Source: Edaphochlamys debaryana
Lineage: Eukaryota; Chlorophyta; Chlorophyceae; Chlamydomonadales
DNA length: 64,000 nucleotides
Direction of reading: 5' to 3'
NCBI GenBank assembly: GCA_016858145.1
Contig: JAEHOE010000166.1
Coordinates: 62,001 to 126,000, forward strand
The translations under genes and the position numbers were made by a program. The notes below the pieces were generated by a model that was given only the letters and a program-made list of their open reading frames with translations, was not told the DNA's origin and did no database searches. Positions within the stretch are counted from its first letter, which is position 1. Every line of letters starts with the position of its first letter. Shown here in pieces: positions 56,163 through 64,000 of this stretch.

Positions 56163-59100
56163 GGGGAGCTGTCTGGGTCCCAACTCGAGGAGGTGGAGCC
56201 GCACCACACCCAAGCACCGACGTCCGCCGCCTCGGCTCCGCCGAAGGGGGGCCCCGAGATCCAGGCCCTGGCTACGCACGACCACCCACGGCGCCCCACC
56301 TCATCCCGAGATGAAGGGCGTCAGTCCAGCCGCGGCCGCTCCCGTTCCCGCGACAGAGGTGCTGAGAGCCGAGGCCGTGACCACGAGCGTGAGCGTTCAG
56401 GCGACCGTCAACCCCGCCGCAGCGGCAGTGGTGGAGCTGGCGGCCACCGACCTTCGGGCTCTCCGCAGAGGTCCCGCAGTCGATCCCCTGGGACGCCTGG
56501 ACGGCTCTCAGGCTCACGCCGCCCCTGCACCCTCTGCAGCTGTCTGCGCGAAGCGACGAAGCTACAGGCTTACCGAGATCTGGCCGTCTTCCCTGGTCAC
56601 GAGAACTACCGAGGTGCCGGCCCCCGGCTCGGCAACCCGCTGCGCTACCCACCTTGGTCGCGGCACAGCCAGGACTGCTGCCTGCTGCACGCCTTGCTGG
56701 GCGGACCCACGCTGCTGCGGTGGACCCCGGAGCTGCAGGACTCGCTCGGCAGCCTGGACATCAAGGGTTTCTTCCAGCCCATTAACGAGGTCGATCTGCA
56801 ACCATGGCCTGAAGACCTGCCTGCGCTCCCCCTGGCCAAGGCGTACGACCGAGGTGACAAGCAGCTTCGCCGTGAGTGCCGGTGGACGGAGGAGGTGCTG
56901 GCGCGCATGGGCCCCGACCTAGATCGCCCCAACGTCTCCGTCTACCGCCAGAGTGAGCGCCACATCCACTCCAGTACCCACTTCATCGGTGCTTACATCG
57001 ACTGGTGCCGTAAGCTCCGGGACTGGCTCGCCTTCAAGGGGCAGACCATCGGCTGGCGGGAGCAGCGACCGCTCCCGGCACCTCAGCCTGCCCCGCCACC
57101 GCCGCGCAAGGAGCGCAGCCGGCCCCCTGAGGTGCCCCCTGCCGCAGCCGCCGGGCCCTCGACCTCGGCGACGCCCCAGCGCGACGCCGCAGCGGCGGGT
57201 CCCAGCGGCAGCGCTCAGGTGCGCAACCGAGAAGCGCTTGAGGCTGGCGCCCAAGTCCCGCCTGCAGTGCCTTCGCCCAAGCGCCAAGCGACCGCGACTC
57301 CCGCGACTCGGGCTCCGCCCGCAGCTCTGGAGGCGGCAGCTTCTGCGGATCAAGGCCCGCGCCCCGCGGGGGCGAAGCCCGTACCCACAGCCCCGGTGCT
57401 GACTGCGGCTCTGGCGTCGCGATACCCTTACCTGCCGCCACCGCTGCCTGCCCCAGCAGTCCGCGATGCCCTCGTGCCTCCGCTACCGGCCGAGCAACCT
57501 GGTTCGGACCCCCAAGCCCTGCCGGCCAGCCAGCAGGCCTACATGTGGCGCCGGGCTTCGGCCATCATGGTAGGAGACGTGATCTTTGGCGAAGGCTGCG
57601 CGGACACGTATCAACGCTATACGGAACGCGAAGCCGCGGTCGCCCTGCCGAGGCCGCCGCCTCCCGTCTGCGTCCTGGCATCCGCCTGCTACCACGGGTC
57701 CTCACTCACTGACGACGTCACGCCCATGGACCGTAACGACCTGTGCACCGGTCTGCTGTTTGGCGACAACGAGCGATCCCGGTGGGAGTCACAAGGCCTC
57801 CCCAAGATCGAGATCACGTGCGCGGGGTTCGACATCACGTCGGCGTCGTACAGCGTCGACATGGGCCTCACCGGGGCATGCTGCCTCATGCGGCAAGACC
57901 TCTTCAACGGCGTTCCCGTCGCCGTGCTGCAAGACACAGCAGTCACTACCGCCGGTCTCTACCACGAGGACGAGGTGATCGAGGTCTTCGGAGCGCGCGG
58001 TGTCAAGAAGTCGTTCTACTCCACCAAGCGCACGGCACGCGACGTACGCATCTTCATCAACGGCACCCTGGGACGCGACGGCGCCCCAGGTGAACCCGCA
58101 GCGATCATGGTGCAAGTGCCCGTAGCACCCGTCCTGCCCGTGGAGGACCTGCCCTACGGCATCGTGTTTGGGCGCCCATTCCTCTCCCTGCTGCGGGCAG
58201 ACATCAGCGTCCGCACTTCAGGCGACGAGTACTGGCTGAGCTACCCCGTCGACGACACCGCCTCCTGGCGTGCTCGGCTCTGGCTCTGCAACCGGTACAC
58301 GGACAACGCCATCCGCTTCTGCGCCCTAGCGGCAGCCCCGGCTTCGAGCAGGGGGGGGGTAAAGTCCGAGCCCGAGTCCAAGCCCGAGCCCGAGCCCAAG
58401 CCCGAGCCCGAGCCCAAGCTCTCCTCGTCTGCAAAGCTGCTCGAGCCGGCCCCGCCGCTCGCGGCCAAACCCGGGGACGAGCAACCCGACTCTGCCAGTG
58501 GTAACTCCGGCCCCGGCCCCGCCGGCGAGCGGGATGGGGAGGCGCTGCCCGACAGCAGGTACTGTGCGACTCCGCGCCAGATGCCCTTCAGGGTCAAGGC
58601 CAACACCCCCGCCAAGCGCAGCATCAACGGCCCCGGCGCCGCCGGTCTCAGCCCCGCTGCGGAGCCCCTCGAGGCTGGTGAGTCCCCGGCTCCCGGCGCC
58701 GCCGGTGCAGAGTCGCGGACCAAGGGCTCCTGCTTCCTCCCCGGCTGCGGCCTGATTGACCATGACGTCTACGGCGTGCCCTTCGCTCGTGCCCTGCACC
58801 TGCTCTGCGATCTCGGTGCCCGCACTATTGCTTACGGCGCCACCACCTTCGGCATCTGGGTTCCCCTCCCGCACTGCCCCAGGGCCATCGCGTGCCTGAT
58901 CGCGGCCAGCCCCGTCTACGGCCCCGTGCAGCCGTACGACACCTTCGGTGCCGACACCACTGACGCCGAGGATGAGGACTGGCACTCGACCAGCAGTGAG
59001 GAGGAATCTGATGATGACGCGGGGCTGGATGAGCAGCTGGATGACTGGATGGAGCACGTGCAGTGGAGGCTGGGCTGCATGATCCTGCGCCGCGTCACGC

Positions 59101-60095
59101 GCAGCATCAACCGCAAGCTGGCCCGCCAAGCGAGGCGCGAGCTGCGCCGACAGGAGGAGCTGCGTGCGCAGGCCTTCACCGCCATGGAGCAGGCGCGTCG
59201 CCAGCACCAGAGCCTAGTCAAGCGACAGTTCCTGCAGCAACGGGCGGAGCGCTGGGCCGCCGCGGCAGGCACCAAAGTGTCCAAGCGCAAGTACGTGCCG
59301 CCCGACGCCAACACCAAGTCGGCGACGCCGGCGCGCTGGCGCTTCAACAGCTACAAGGCCTTCACCTTCGCCATCGTGATGCTGGTCTTCCTGGGCTGCT
59401 GGCGGCTGTCTGACGCTGCGCCCGACTGCATCCCGCATCCCGCTTACCCTCAGGGGGGGCAGTGGCTGGCTCCGAGCTGGGCGCAGCTGGAGCAGTCGCC
59501 CGCCACCATCCCGCTGGAGCAAGCCCTGCAGCGCTTGCGCCTGCGCGGCCCGTCACCGCCGGCGAGCCGACCACCACCCCAGGCACCGCCTGTGGGTCCG
59601 CCCTCGGCCGAGGCGCCGCCAAGCGCCTGTGTCACGGATGCAGTGCCTTCCAATGTGCCTAGCGGGGTGGGGCCTGCGGCACCGCCGACAGAGCCGCCTG
59701 ACTTAGCTGCGTCAAGGCCCTCGGCCGCCAATGTCACGACTCCTGATGGGGCTAGGGCACCGCCCGAAGACTCCACCTTAGTTAAGCAAGAAGCAGGCTA
59801 CACTTTATGCATTCGACCTGATATGACTGAGGAGCAGCGCGATAGCCTCAAGACGCTGTTTTCCAAATATGACCACTTGTTTGCTAGGAGCCTCAAGGAC
59901 ATTGGTTGCTACCGAGGGGAATTGGGGCCGGTGAGACTCGAACTCAAGCACAACAACCCGATATTTGAAGCACCGCGACGACATTCGGCTGCCGAGCGGT
60001 TGGTTGAGGATGCCAAGTGCCGCGAGCTGTACGGTGCCGACGTTCGAGCCGTCCAACTCCACGCAGTACGCGATGAATGTAACCCTGCCACGTAA
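56163..60095 (+). CDS. pol: Retrotransposon Pol, N-terminal part (basic region, protease-like, acidic region, membrane-like segment, RT start)
   Basis: Open frame continuing directly after the Gag TGA. Order: Arg/Ser-rich basic region (SRGRSRSRDRGAESRGRDHE); a region with CTLCSC; Ala/Pro linkers; a retropepsin-like domain at about 57800-58250 (SVDMGLTGACCLMRQDLF with DMG where D-T-G is usual, and YGIVFGRPFLSLL near its end); Lys-Pro-Glu repeats; a Glu/Asp-rich stretch (about 58960-59050); a hydrophobic segment AFTFAIVMLVFLGCW (about 59358-59402); then the start of the RT domain (LFSKYDHLFARSLKDIGCYR, LELKHNNPIFEAPRR). The frame is cut at 60093 by the 133-bp duplication. Acts in particle maturation and reverse transcription. 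Confidence 0.8.
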   Translation, partial: GELSGSQLEEVEPHHTQAPTSAASAPPKGGPEIQALATHDHPRRPTSSRDEGRQSSRGRSRSRDRGAESRGRDHERERSGDRQPRRSGSGGAGGHRPSGSPQRSRSRSPGTPGRLSGSRRPCTLCSCLREATKLQAYRDLAVFPGHENYRGAGPRLGNPLRYPPWSRHSQDCCLLHALLGGPTLLRWTPELQDSLGSLDIKGFFQPINEVDLQPWPEDLPALPLAKAYDRGDKQLRRECRWTEEVLARMGPDLDRPNVSVYRQSERHIHSSTHFIGAYIDWCRKLRDWLAFKGQTIGWREQRPLPAPQPAPPPPRKERSRPPEVPPAAAAGPSTSATPQRDAAAAGPSGSAQVRNREALEAGAQVPPAVPSPKRQATATPATRAPPAALEAAASADQGPRPAGAKPVPTAPVLTAALASRYPYLPPPLPAPAVRDALVPPLPAEQPGSDPQALPASQQAYMWRRASAIMVGDVIFGEGCADTYQRYTEREAAVALPRPPPPVCVLASACYHGSSLTDDVTPMDRNDLCTGLLFGDNERSRWESQGLPKIEITCAGFDITSASYSVDMGLTGACCLMRQDLFNGVPVAVLQDTAVTTAGLYHEDEVIEVFGARGVKKSFYSTKRTARDVRIFINGTLGRDGAPGEPAAIMVQVPVAPVLPVEDLPYGIVFGRPFLSLLRADISVRTSGDEYWLSYPVDDTASWRARLWLCNRYTDNAIRFCALAAAPASSRGGVKSEPESKPEPEPKPEPEPKLSSSAKLLEPAPPLAAKPGDEQPDSASGNSGPGPAGERDGEALPDSRYCATPRQMPFRVKANTPAKRSINGPGAAGLSPAAEPLEAGESPAPGAAGAESRTKGSCFLPGCGLIDHDVYGVPFARALHLLCDLGARTIAYGATTFGIWVPLPHCPRAIACLIAASPVYGPVQPYDTFGADTTDAEDEDWHSTSSEEESDDDAGLDEQLDDWMEHVQWRLGCMILRRVTRSINRKLARQARRELRRQEELRAQAFTAMEQARRQHQSLVKRQFLQQRAERWAAAAGTKVSKRKYVPPDANTKSATPARWRFNSYKAFTFAIVMLVFLGCWRLSDAAPDCIPHPAYPQGGQWLAPSWAQLEQSPATIPLEQALQRLRLRGPSPPASRPPPQAPPVGPPSAEAPPSACVTDAVPSNVPSGVGPAAPPTEPPDLAASRPSAANVTTPDGARAPPEDSTLVKQEAGYTLCIRPDMTEEQRDSLKTLFSKYDHLFARSLKDIGCYRGELGPVRLELKHNNPIFEAPRRHSAAERLVEDAKCRELYGADVRAVQLHAVRDECNPAT

Positions 60096-60259
60096 GAAGG
60101 GAATTGACGGTTTGTACGAATCCAACGAGCGGTTGGTTGAGGATGCCAAGTGCCGCGAGCTGTACGGTGCCGACGTTCGAGCCGTCCAACTCCACGCAGT
60201 ACGCGATGAATGTAACCCTGCCACGTAAGAAGGGAATTGACGGTTTGTACGAATCCAAC
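59994..60259 (+). repeat. 133-bp tandem duplication within the RT domain
   Basis: Units 59994-60126 and 60127-60259 are identical. 133 is not a multiple of 3, and in each unit the RT fingers sequence changes frame near GACGTTCGAG (LVEDAKCRELYGAD in one frame, EPSNSTQYAMNVTL in the next). The result is a stop at 60093 and a net shift of two bases. Confidence 0.93.
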
Positions 60260-62505
60260 GAGTACCGCTATTGTGCGGACGCGCGCCGTATAAATGCAGC
60301 GAGCGTGCGCGATTATTTCCGGCCGCCGGCGCCGGAAGACCTGTTCGATCGCATCCTGGGCGCGCGATTCATTACTAAGTGCGACTGCCGCGCTGCGTTC
60401 AACCAACTGCCGCTTGCCGAGGAGGATCGCGACAAGACCTCATTCTGGTGGAACAACACCCTCTGGCGGTACAAACGGTTGATGTACGGCGCCGTCAACG
60501 CCACGGCAGCTTGGCAGCGAGTACTTTCGCACCACGTGCGGAAGTACGGCCTGCAGGACTGCGTGTACCTGTTTGTCGACGACGCCGCAGTAACCGGCCG
60601 TACGGCAGAGGAGCACGAGCAGAATCTCGCGCGGTTTCTCGCGATGTTGGACGAGATCAACATCAAGCTGCATCCTGACAAGACCGTGGTCGCGGCAGAC
60701 AAGATAGAGTTCCTGGGCCACATGGTGAGCGCTGACGGGCTCCGCCCGGTTCAGGCCAAGGTCGCTGCGATCCAAGCCATCCAGCCCCCTCGCTCGCTGA
60801 CCGAGCTCCAAGCCCTGCTCGGCCTCTGCAACTACTATCGTTGTTACATCCCCCGCTTCGCCTGCATCGCCAACCCGCTCTACGAGCTCACCAAGAAGGG
60901 CGTCACGTGGGGTCCCGAGACCTGGCAGCCGCGCCACCAGGAGGCCTTGGACCAGCTCAAGTCCGAGTTCTCGACCAACGACCGGCTGCTGCGCAAGCCT
61001 GATCCCAACCGTCAACTGATCCTGCACACTGACTTTTCCAATGTAGGCATCAGCGCCGTCCTAGGCCAACTAGATGACGAAGGGCACGAGTACATGGTCG
61101 CCTGCATCTCGCGCTCACTCAACGTGCACGAGCGCAACTACACCTCCTACAAGGGTGAGATGCTGGCTGCCTGCTGGGCAATGAAGATGCTGCGCCCCTA
61201 CCTGATAGGCCCACGCTTCATCCTGGTCACCGACCACGTGCCCCTGCTCTGGCTGATGGAGAACCAAAACCTAGTGGGGCAGTACGCTCGCTGGGCACTC
61301 TTGATGCAAGAGTACGACTTCGATGTCGCCCATCGGCCAGGCCAGCTCCACTATAACGCTGACACCCTCAGCCGCTCGCCTCTGCCCTCGAGCGCTGATG
61401 GCTCCGGAGCCCGCATGGATGAGGACTCCGACGCCAAGCCGCCGCCACCTCGGCTCGTCCCGTATCCGACCGTCACGCCCTCGGCGCAACCCATGGCGCT
61501 CATGTCTGCAGTCCAAGTCCTGGCGCTGCGCGCTCGCGAGGAGTGCTCCCTGCTGGCCACCGTCACGGGACAGGGCTCCGCCCTCGCTCCCTCTCCCGAC
61601 GAGTGGCTCGCTGGCGGCAACGGCACGGCCTCTGACCCCGTCGAGCGCTTCGCCGACCCCGAGTGCACTGCGGCTCAGCTCCTGACCCGACAGGCCAACC
61701 TCACCGCCAACCGCGTAGTGCGCGAGGCCCGAGACGCCCTCCGGGCGACCTCGCTTTCGCCGCCGCGTCCCCGCCGAGTTGCCGAGGGCCGCACCGCCGC
61801 TCTCGACACCAGCCTGCTCTCGCACCACTTCCTGGAGCACGCCTTCACGGAAGGGCTGGTAGTCGTGGAGTGCGGCACCTCCGCTGCCACGGGCCTCGAG
61901 GCCTGCCTCCGGGCGGGCTGGACCGTGCGCCGTTATCACACCCTGGGCGCGCCCGCGCAAGAGCATTCGCTGCTGCGCCGCCGCCTGGGCTGGCTCCGTG
62001 CCTCCTTTCCCCGACAGCTTCGCGGCTCCGCCGTTGAAAGCCCCTGGGCCGCGCTGCCGCCCGGTCCGCTCACCAACGACCACCTCCTTGCTGCTTCCGC
62101 CAAGTCAGGGCAGCAGTGGTTGGTGCTCGGCAACCTAGACTCGACCCTGGCTCCGCCAGATAGAGTGCTAGAGCTCCTGGGCAGGCTCCAAGAGCTGCAA
62201 CCCCGTCTCCCGCCCGGCTTCCTGCTGGAGCGCGAGCCTCCAGCGTCTGCGGACACGCCCTTCGGGACCTGCCTCACGCTGGACACCGCTGCCATGGGCA
62301 GGGCCCAGCACTCGCTGCGTGCCTTCTGCACCAACCTCGCGGCTCCCGAGCACCTGCGCAAGGTGGCAACATCTGGTGCCTGGAGCCCCAGTAACCTCTC
62401 GGCAGCTGCAGCGGTACCCTCGCGCCGCCTGCCCCTCTGCGAGGCACCCCTCAGCGAGCCCTACTCGGCCTGCGACGTGCCAGGTCGCCCCGTCACTGTC
62501 TTCCC
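60187..62505 (+). CDS. pol: Retrotransposon Pol: reverse transcriptase, RNase H and methyltransferase-like domain (frame-shifted part)
   Basis: The frame that carries RT from EPSNSTQYAMNVTL (second unit of the duplication) stays open to 62875, but coding sense ends near 62505, where the correct frame changes. RT motifs: YRYCADARRIN, FITKCDCRAAFNQLPL, and the active-site YLFVDDA (Asp-Asp at 60577-60582), then FLGHMVSADGLRP. RNase H: LHTDFSNVGISAVLGQ, YKGEMLAACWAM, VTDHVPLLWLM, HRPGQLHYNADTLSR (to about 61375). A linker follows, then an unusual domain at 61850-62370 that resembles a cytosine-5 DNA methyltransferase. RT and RNase H keep their key acidic residues; only the frame breaks speak against activity. 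Confidence 0.85.
61850..62370 (+). other. Degenerate cytosine-5 methyltransferase-like domain inside Pol
   Basis: Between RNase H and integrase. GTSAATGLEACLRAGW resembles motif I (SAM-binding F.G.G..G...L..AG). HTLGAPAQEHSLLRRRLGWL sits where the motif II/III acidic loop and helix lie. DHLLAASAKSGQQWLVLGN precedes the place of motif IV, but the catalytic Pro-Cys is absent (GNLDSTLAPP follows). LQELQPRLPPGFLLEREPP resembles motif VI (LLEN). TAAMGRAQHSLRAFCTNLA resembles motif VIII (Q.R.R.F.TN). The order and spacing match. Without Cys it should be catalytically dead. Recognition is from memory of motifs, so moderate confidence. Confidence 0.5.
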
Positions 62506-64000
62506 GACGCCCTGCAGCAGGGTCTGCAGACTCCAGCTGCTGCACGCATCCTTCTCTGCGCACAAGCCCTTCAACGCGCTTTCGTCACCCCGCACCACAT
62601 GGCCCGCATGCCACCTCAGCAGGCGCCACCGGCTGCCCCGCTGGGGGGGGGTAGGGGGATTGAAAACAACACAGCGGCGCAGCCTGCAGCCCTGGTCACC
62701 ACCGCGCTGCAGCACCACCAATCCAACGAGCACTGGACTTCTGCCCTGGTCTCGGCCGTCGCCGACGCACAGGAGTCCCGCTACTGCGACCCTTGGGAGG
62801 ACAAGCAACTGCTCCACTACCTCGCCCAGGGCACCTGCCCCGCCGGCATTGTCGGAGAAGCGGCTAGACGGGTAGCGCGTCGTGCTATCAATTACCGTTT
62901 CGACGACCGGAGCAACCGCCTGTACCGCCGCATGCCCAACAGCACCATGCGCGAAGTACCTCCACCTGAGCGCCGCCAAGCCATCATCCAGGAGGCCCAC
63001 CACCGCCTGGGGCACTGGGGAGCTCGCCGCACCCTGTGCCTGGTCCAGAACGGCTACTGGTGGCAAGGCATGTCCAGGGACGTTGAGTATGTGGTGCAGC
63101 GCTGCCCCCTGTGCGATCGCGCCAACACCGTTGGCAACGTCACTCCGCCCGAGCTGCACCCCCTGCCAATCCGTGGGCCCTTCTTCCGCTGGCACGTGGA
63201 CCTGGCTGGGCCTCTCACGCGCACGAGCTCCGGCTACGAGTACGTCATGGTCTGCGTCGAGGCTTGGACCAAGCACGTGGAGATGATCCCGCTTCGCTCC
63301 AAGGGCTCTGAGGAGGTGGCCAACGCCTTCCTAGCCAACGTCCTAGCCCGCTTCTCGGCGCCCGCCGAGGTGGTGACCGATGGAGGCACCGAGTTCCAAG
63401 GCGCCTTTGCCGCCCTGCTCGAACAATGCTTCATCGACCATCGTCACACGTCGCCCAACCACCCGCAGGCCAACGGCGCTGCGGAAAGGGTCGTGCAGGT
63501 CTGCAAACGCTCTCTGCGCAAGTACTGCGCTCAGTACGCCTCCGCCGAACGCTGGGACGAGTACCTGCCTTGGGTCCTGATGGGCTACCGCTGCTCCCCT
63601 CAGAAGTCCACCGGCAAGTCCCCGTTTGAGCTCATGTACGGCGCACCGCCTGCTGTGCCCCTCGGCGCCGCCGAGCTGTGGGCAGAGGCGATCGACCCTG
63701 ATGCCGATCCGCAACGGGCCGACCAACTCGTCATGCTGCGCTCGCACAACGTGCAACAGGCCGCGCCGTTCAACGGCCAGAACCTGCTGATGGCGCAGTG
63801 GCGAGACCGCCACAACTACGCCCGCGTGCGAGCTGGCGGCTACAAGCCCCGCTTCACCAAATTCAACGTGGGCGACTACGTCTACGTCATCCTGCGCAAT
63901 CAGAACAACACGCTCCAACTGCCCGTCCGCGACACCGTGCTCCGCATTGTGGCCGTGAGCCCAGAGGGAGTTGCCGAGCTGATGGGCCGCGACGGTACCA
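62506..64000 (+). CDS. pol: Retrotransposon Pol: integrase (partial at right edge)
   Basis: A third frame, open from upstream of 62506 to the window end. It starts with a DALQQGLQTPAAAR linker and passes a nine-G run at 62643-62651. The HHCC zinc region is HHRLGHWGARRTL ... CPLC (about 62998-63116). The catalytic core follows: WHVDLAGPL (first Asp, about 63199), VVTDGGTEFQ (second Asp, about 63376) and HPQANGAAERV (Glu, about 63484). Then comes YRCSPQKSTGKSPFELMYG, the usual downstream block, and FNVGDYVYVILRN, a GPF/Y-type or SH3-like C-terminal module that binds DNA. All three catalytic acids are present. It inserts the cDNA copy into the host genome. Confidence 0.9.

Larger units (their letters stand above)
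52200..64000 (+). mobile_element. Ty3/gypsy-like LTR retrotransposon (truncated by window edge)
   Basis: Gag with CCHC knuckle, then Pol in the order protease-like, reverse transcriptase, RNase H, methyltransferase-like domain, integrase. RT before integrase is the Ty3/gypsy order. The element runs off the right edge. Gag and the first half of Pol share one frame; later frame breaks suggest a decayed copy. Confidence 0.88.

Noticed and set aside
61850..62370. Calling the domain an active DNA methyltransferase
   Set aside because: The catalytic Pro-Cys of motif IV is missing, and the element is frame-broken; only a degenerate domain can be supported.
62643..62651. Nine-G run as the site of the Pol frameshift
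   Set aside because: The integrase frame already reads sensibly upstream of it (DALQQGL ... FVTPHHMARMPPQQ), so the shift lies nearer 62505.

Overview
The window looks like nuclear DNA of a volvocine (Chlamydomonas/Gonium/Volvox-type) green alga. Four things point there: strong GC bias with very Ala/Gly/Pro-rich proteins, many short GT-AG introns whose phases fit together, TGTAA poly(A) signals after several genes, and two genes carrying a recognisable VARL (volvocine algal RegA-like) domain. No rRNA, tRNA or CRISPR was found. All gene models were assembled by eye from splice sites, reading phase and protein character; names rest on remembered family motifs, not on a search.

Layout, left to right. 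(1) 1-2569, minus: the C-terminal part of a multi-exon gene, possibly SBP/CRR1-like, running off the left edge. (2) 4727-14595 and 15416-23078, plus: two consecutive genes, or one giant gene, for very long Ala/Glu-rich coiled-coil proteins. The first starts with a membrane anchor, and the two share almost identical exon modules. (3) 23784-26682, minus: a seven-exon gene resembling plant BIN4/MIDGET, a DNA topoisomerase VI subunit. (4) 29030-32297 and 35390-38379, minus: two tandem VARL transcription-factor genes with identical exon layout at their 3' ends and a patch of perfect identity that includes an intron. (5) 39371-50770: a roughly 10.8-kb DNA transposon of the KDZ/Zisupton type with terminal inverted repeats. 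It carries a seven-exon transposase on the plus strand and a large companion gene of unknown function on the minus strand, and is loaded with minisatellites. It is flanked by identical 102-bp segments. (6) about 52.2 kb to the right edge, plus: a Ty3/gypsy-like LTR retrotransposon. Its Gag and Pol are in one reading frame separated by a single UGA. Pol holds protease-like, reverse transcriptase, RNase H, a degenerate cytosine-5 methyltransferase-like domain, and integrase. This copy carries several frame breaks.

The host part (1-38 kb) is therefore a small cluster of regulatory, chromatin and cytoskeletal-type genes. The right 25 kb is accessory DNA made of two large autonomous-type mobile elements. 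The most interesting items are the VARL pair with its gene-conversion patch, the methyltransferase-like domain inside the retrotransposon Pol, the UGA junction between Gag and Pol, and the KDZ element with its companion gene, its intronic 50-bp minisatellite and its 87-bp repeats that multiply a poly(A) signal.
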